DNA of 14,483 nucleotides from Planctomycetes bacterium RIFCSPHIGHO2_12_FULL_52_36 (GTDB lineage Bacteria > Planctomycetota > Brocadiia > Brocadiales > Bathyanammoxibiaceae): assembly GCA_001828545.1 (NCBI GenBank), contig MHYW01000036.1, positions 1 through 14,483 on the forward strand, given 5' to 3'. Under the pieces are notes generated by a model. The model was not told where the DNA came from. It saw only the letters and a list, made by a program, of their open reading frames with translations, and ran no database searches. This document shows, piece after piece, positions 11,652 to 14,483 of this stretch. The translations under genes were made by a program, and so were the position numbers. Position 1 is the first letter of the stretch. The number at the start of each line of letters is the position of its first letter.

Positions 11652-12904
11652 TCTTTTGCCGGCTTTTCATTTATCCTTGCGAGTTGGGCGTTCTTCTCCT
11701 GGAGGGAGTCTGCCATCTGATTGATACATTGGGCAAGCTCGCCTATCTCATTTGGAGATTGGATATTTGCCCTTTCCTCCAGGTGTCCCTGGGCGATTTT
11801 TCGGGCCGTGGAAGCAAGCGTTACAAGTGGTTCGGAGAGTTTACGGCCCGTGAAGATGGCCACAATGGTCACTCCTATCCCTATTATTAATAGAAGCCAC
11901 CAGAGTCGCCCCCGCATGGCGGCTACAGGCCGGAAGACCTCTTTGACATCTGCCTCCACTATTACACCTACCCCCAGTTCAGGAACCCATCCCCACGTCC
12001 CCAGCACCTTCTGCCCCAGGTGATTGGTATAAACGCAGGGGGAATAACCCTCCTTCTTGCCCTGCAGACAGGCCTTTATGCCTTCGGTTAGAGAATCTGT
12101 AGGGGCACGTTGTCCGCCTGAGCCTGCCCTGAGTAAGCCAAAGCCCTGAGCCGAAGGCGAAGGGGAAGCCGAAGGGGCGGATGCCTTACCTTCAGGTCCA
12201 GGAGTCAGGCAGGCCAACACACTGCCATTGCCGTCCACTAGAAAGCTATGGGTGTCAGGGAGAGATATACCCTCCAGGATACCTTTGGTCTGATGGAGGT
12301 CTATTTCTGCTACCAGGCCTCCTATGACCTCTTTTGTCTCAGGAACGGATAGGGGTATTGAGATAAATAGGGAGTGGTTAGATGTCTTTTCTGCTGCTAT
12401 AGCTGAAAGTGGCATAGCCACTCCCGTTGGAAGGTAATGGAGACTAGGGCTTCCCCGGAGTATCTCGCCTAGTATCTCTTTGTCCAGGTGAGGGAATCCG
12501 CCTGAGGCGGACTCAGCCTCTTTTCCTACGAATGCCCTCAGTTCCCCCTCTTTATCAAAGAGGTATAACCCTGTGGCGTGCGGGCTTGTCTCGTGCGTTG
12601 TAAGCCTGGCCTCAGGAAGGTTTGTAGGGGCACGTTGTCCGCCTGAGGCGGATGCCCTACTAGACTTGAGACAAGATATAAACTGTGGGGAGGTGGCTAG
12701 CAATTCGGTCTCTCTCAGCCTTCCCCTCAACCATAGGGTAATGAGCCTTACCTGACTTTTACTGTTGGTACTGAGCCACTGGGTGACCTGGATTTTTAGG
12801 TCTTTCAGCATACCAGGGCTGTAAATAACGAAGATTACAGCAGTAGGGGTGAGACTGAGCAGGAGGAAGAGGAGGATTAACTGACCCTTTATGGACTTTC
12901 GCAT
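11642..12904 (-). CDS. Cache-like/HAMP transmembrane sensor without output domain
   Basis: A 420-residue inner-membrane protein. TM helix 1 (about residues 8-29), a large extracytoplasmic region (about 30-333, probably a Cache-type ligand-binding domain, with LYLFDKEGELRAFVG and HSFLVDGNGSVLA as PAS-fold-like strands), TM helix 2 (334-353), then a HAMP domain (about 354-405) with SPNEIGELAQCINQMADSL. The protein stops 15 residues later, without a kinase, GGDEF, methyl-accepting or phosphatase domain. The start ATG at 12904 is used because the TTG at 12964 lies in the likely -35 box. Three palindromic repeats are translated inside the extracytoplasmic part (SASGGQRAPT, SASGG, and an enlarged SGGQRAPT copy). 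The final codons lie in a heptamer array, suggesting a truncated or replaced C-terminus. Confidence 0.82.
   Translation of the reverse strand: MRKSIKGQLILLFLLLSLTPTAVIFVIYSPGMLKDLKIQVTQWLSTNSKSQVRLITLWLRGRLRETELLATSPQFISCLKSSRASASGGQRAPTNLPEARLTTHETSPHATGLYLFDKEGELRAFVGKEAESASGGFPHLDKEILGEILRGSPSLHYLPTGVAMPLSAIAAEKTSNHSLFISIPLSVPETKEVIGGLVAEIDLHQTKGILEGISLPDTHSFLVDGNGSVLACLTPGPEGKASAPSASPSPSAQGFGLLRAGSGGQRAPTDSLTEGIKACLQGKKEGYSPCVYTNHLGQKVLGTWGWVPELGVGVIVEADVKEVFRPVAAMRGRLWWLLLIIGIGVTIVAIFTGRKLSEPLVTLASTARKIAQGHLEERANIQSPNEIGELAQCINQMADSLQEKNAQLARINEKPAKDGQ
12099..12189. repeat. Coding palindromic element carrying a 54-bp internal insert
   Basis: GTAGGGGCACGTTGTCCGCCTGAG (two joined parts, 12099-12122) and GCGGATGCCTTAC (12177-12189) match the 37-bp element at 12624, but 54 bp (12123-12176) separate them. 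The insert holds GCCCTGAGCCGAAGG and CGAAGGGG stretches typical of another palindromic repeat. 54 bp keeps the frame of the HAMP protein. Confidence 0.75.
12497..12511. repeat. 15-bp palindromic core inside the HAMP gene
   Basis: TCCGCCTGAGGCGGA; on the - strand it is read in frame as SASGG (segment EAESASGGFPHL). Confidence 0.75.
12624..12660. repeat. 37-bp coding palindromic element with core
   Basis: GTAGGGGCACGTTG, TCCGCCTGAGGCGGA (12638-12652), TGCCCTAC. On the - strand it is translated as SRASASGGQRAPT in the extracytoplasmic domain of the HAMP protein. The copy at 12099 gives the same GGQRAPT. Confidence 0.8.
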
Positions 12905-12935
12905 TGTTTTGCTACATAAAAATCTTAACAAACTT

Positions 12936-12964
12936 ATCTTATTTATGCAATATCTTTTAGACAA
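12936..12964 (-). promoter_or_regulatory. Sigma-70-like promoter of the HAMP sensor gene
   Basis: On the - strand TTGTCT (12959-12964), 17 bp, TAAGAT (12936-12941), about 32 bp before ATG 12904. A second, overlapping pair TTGCAT-17 bp-TAAGAT is also visible downstream, so the exact start site is open. Confidence 0.5.
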
Positions 12965-13007
12965 TAGAATTCTGGGGGCGTTCTAGGATATAATAATAAT
13001 GTAGAAA

Positions 13008-13032
13008 GTAGGGGCAGCCCTTACGGTTGCCC
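13008..13032. repeat. GTAGGGGC hairpin in front of the duplicated-domain gene
   Basis: GGGCAGCC (13012-13019) pairs with GGTTGCCC (13025-13032), one G-T pair, preceded by GTAG. It belongs to the GTAGGGGC repeat superfamily but lacks the 15-bp core. It would be in the 5' leader of the next gene if transcription starts after TATAAT at 12989-12994. Confidence 0.6.
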
Positions 13033-13048
13033 GGATGGAGCGAATCAG

Positions 13049-13594
13049 ATGGCCATTGATTATCTAGAGATATTAGCCAGGGTGAAAAAAGAGCCTAGCC
13101 TCAAGACGGTAGCGGATATTGTTGCCTATAAACTCCTGCAAGGTACGGGGAAGGATGAGGACCACGTCATGGCAGAGGCCACAGTAGCCGAGTATATAAC
13201 TGAACATTTTGATAGCCTTGAGGACCTCCGTCAGAAGACGTCGGGAGACCTTAGTAGCCTCCAGAGCCTGGCCGAGGGGGTGTATGGTGATTATCAGAGA
13301 AAGAGACGCCTCACCTTCCAGACGGTAAAGGAGAAGATAAGCAAGGGCGAGGATATTGCCCTTAAGACCATTACGGATATAGTAGCCTACAAGCTATATC
13401 AGGGCCCGGAAGACAAAGGGCCTGATATAAACTTTATAACGGCGGAGACCTTCGTGGTCCAATACATCGCTGACCACTTCGTCAGTATGAGGGACTTCCA
13501 GAGGCGTCTGGAGGAACTGGGCCAGGGGATTTATGCCCTGAGGAGTTTCGCAGAGGAGGTCTATCGCTATTACTGCGAGCATAAACCCCATTGA
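13049..13594 (+). CDS. Unknown protein made of two tandem homologous domains
   Basis: A 181-residue soluble, helical, acidic protein. GGAG (13037-13040) lies 8 nt before the ATG. Two repeats of about 75-85 residues are clear: LKTVADIVAYKLLQG (18-32) against LKTITDIVAYKLYQG (105-119), EATVAEYITEHFDS against ETFVVQYIADHFVS, and SLAEGVYGDYQ against SFAEEVYRYYC. No signal peptide, membrane segment or known catalytic motif is seen. The FHA-protease gene starts 42 bp downstream in the same direction, with only a small hairpin between, so the two may be cotranscribed and work together. I do not recognise the family. Confidence 0.75.
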   Translation: MAIDYLEILARVKKEPSLKTVADIVAYKLLQGTGKDEDHVMAEATVAEYITEHFDSLEDLRQKTSGDLSSLQSLAEGVYGDYQRKRRLTFQTVKEKISKGEDIALKTITDIVAYKLYQGPEDKGPDINFITAETFVVQYIADHFVSMRDFQRRLEELGQGIYALRSFAEEVYRYYCEHKPH

Positions 13595-13607
13595 CAATTC
13601 GGGGGTA

Positions 13608-13631
13608 GCCGCAGGCTTTAGCCTGCGTGGC
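13608..13631. repeat. GCAGGCTTTAGCCTGC hairpin repeat
   Basis: GCAGGC (13611-13616) and GCCTGC (13621-13626) around TTTA, with outer GCC and GGC. It lies 13 bp after one stop codon and ends 5 bp before the next ATG, so the hairpin lies where the ribosome-binding site of the FHA-protease gene should be. Confidence 0.65.
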
Positions 13632-13636
13632 AAGAA

Positions 13637-14483
13637 ATGAAAGCTGTACTCGTACATATCAAAGGTAGCAGGAGGGGCAAGACAGAGGTACTGGATAAGG
13701 ACAAGGTGGTGGTCGGGACCGATCCCTCAAGCACCCTCCTTTTTGACCCTACGATGGATACTACCATCGCCCCCCGCCATGCAGAGATAGAATGGAGGGA
13801 GTGTGAATATATACTGAGGGATTTGGGGAAGGGTACCTTTGTCAACGATGAGCAGGTGGAGGAGGTGGCACTCAAGGATGGGGACCTGATAGAATTTGGG
13901 CTCGGGGGGCCTAAGTTACGCTTCAGGATTAAACTGGAAGAGGGGGAGATATGCAAGCCATTCCGCCAGATGCTGGAGGAATCAGTAGCCATTGCCAGGG
14001 AGCAACCAGGCGGAAGGCTAAACACCGCCACCGCCTTCTTTAAACAACTGATATGGGAGGCCGTTACCCAATCCTCCTTCCGTTTCAGATTATCTACCCT
14101 CTTAGTGCTCTTCCTCCTGGTGGGATTTGTCCTCTCCAGTTTTTATCGTTCAGTGGTCTTCCAGAAGGAGGTACAGAAACGTGTAATGGTTCTGGAGACC
14201 CATAGGACCATTGCAGAAAGGATTATCAAGGACTACACCAAAGGGGTCTGTCTAATCCTGGGCTCTTACACGCTTAGTGAAGAGGAACAGGGCCCGCGCC
14301 CCATTACCTATGAGTACACTGGCACGGGGTTTGTGGTAAGTAAGGATGGAAGGGTAGTAACCAATCGTCACGTGGCCGAGCCCTGGTGGAGAAAAGGCAG
14401 GTTCGGGCCAAAGGATATGGGCTTTACACCCAAGTTTCTAGAGTTCCGAGCCTTCTTCCCAGGGGTGATGAGGTCTTTCCCCC
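13637..14483 (+). CDS. FHA-domain, membrane-anchored trypsin-like serine protease (partial)
   Basis: 282 residues are visible; the gene runs off the window end. Residues about 1-98 form an FHA phosphothreonine-binding-type domain: G27-T28, S31-S32, R47-H48 and L63-G64-K65-G66-T67-F68-V69-N70. The usual GR pair is GT here, so one phosphate contact seems missing. A single transmembrane helix lies at about 150-170 (STLLVLFLLVGFVLSSFY), then a stalk, then the beginning of a trypsin/HtrA-type domain with GTGFVVSKDGRVVTNRHV, H245 being the likely catalytic histidine. The Asp and Ser of the triad would lie outside the window. The topology suggests a cytoplasmic phosphosensor coupled to a periplasmic protease. 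ATG 13637 has only a weak Shine-Dalgarno. Confidence 0.85.
   Translation, partial: MKAVLVHIKGSRRGKTEVLDKDKVVVGTDPSSTLLFDPTMDTTIAPRHAEIEWRECEYILRDLGKGTFVNDEQVEEVALKDGDLIEFGLGGPKLRFRIKLEEGEICKPFRQMLEESVAIAREQPGGRLNTATAFFKQLIWEAVTQSSFRFRLSTLLVLFLLVGFVLSSFYRSVVFQKEVQKRVMVLETHRTIAERIIKDYTKGVCLILGSYTLSEEEQGPRPITYEYTGTGFVVSKDGRVVTNRHVAEPWWRKGRFGPKDMGFTPKFLEFRAFFPGVMRSFP

Noticed and set aside
12902..12964. TTG start at 12964 for the HAMP protein
   Set aside because: This TTG is part of the probable -35 box, and the 20 added residues have no Shine-Dalgarno.

Overview
The window reads as a contiguous piece of a Gram-negative bacterial chromosome (about half G+C, heavy use of AGG for arginine, sigma-70-type promoters, several exported lipoproteins, an L,D-transpeptidase). 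It encodes 13 genes that I accept, 12 on the + strand and one on the - strand. No rRNA, tRNA, CRISPR array, phage or transposase gene is visible. The phylum cannot be fixed from the sequence. The GTAGGGGC-type, CATTCTGAGCGAAG-type and CCTGAGGCGG-type intergenic repeats, the FHA/protease gene and the single-domain cyclodeaminase-family gene would fit an environmental anaerobe such as an anammox-type planctomycete, a Nitrospirota or a Desulfobacterota member, but this is a guess.

Layout. Positions 1-1850 hold three related small lipoprotein genes, duplicated together with their upstream repeat and leader, closed by a good intrinsic terminator. 1851-2396 encodes a CxxCxxCC (YkgJ-like) metal-cluster protein whose last residues are supplied by an intergenic repeat. 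2461-5567 is an iron region: a sigma-70 promoter, a Fur-like operator and a ribosome-site hairpin in front of feoB, followed 75 bp later by a DtxR/MntR-family regulator with a C-terminal FeoA-type domain. 5610-7126 is an exported LysM + YkuD L,D-transpeptidase with its own strong promoter. 7289-9201 holds a formiminotransferase-cyclodeaminase-family protein, a cysteine-containing conserved hypothetical and a small exported cysteine protein. 9452-11596 is an exported YyaL/SPATA20-type protein (thioredoxin-like DUF255 plus alpha/alpha toroid). 11642-12904 (- strand) is a Cache-like/HAMP membrane sensor with no output domain. 13049-13594 is an internally duplicated protein of unknown function, and from 13637 to the window end runs an FHA-TM-trypsin-like protease, cut by the window edge.

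The most striking property of the window is its small-repeat landscape. (1) A 15-bp palindrome (TCCGCCTGAGGCGGA and variants) sits inside larger palindromes in intergenic DNA and also inside reading frames. Three internal comparisons show the same host repeat with and without it. Because it is 15 bp it keeps reading frames open, encoding SASGG or PPEAD peptides. (2) Arrays of exact 7-bp units sit at the 3' ends of four genes and in two cases supply the stop codon. (3) A 209-bp MITE-like element with 14-bp inverted ends lies in front of the YyaL-type gene and supplies its ribosome-binding site. Together these look like a palindrome-based, possibly RPE-like, protein-coding repeat system that is reshaping gene ends and linkers here.
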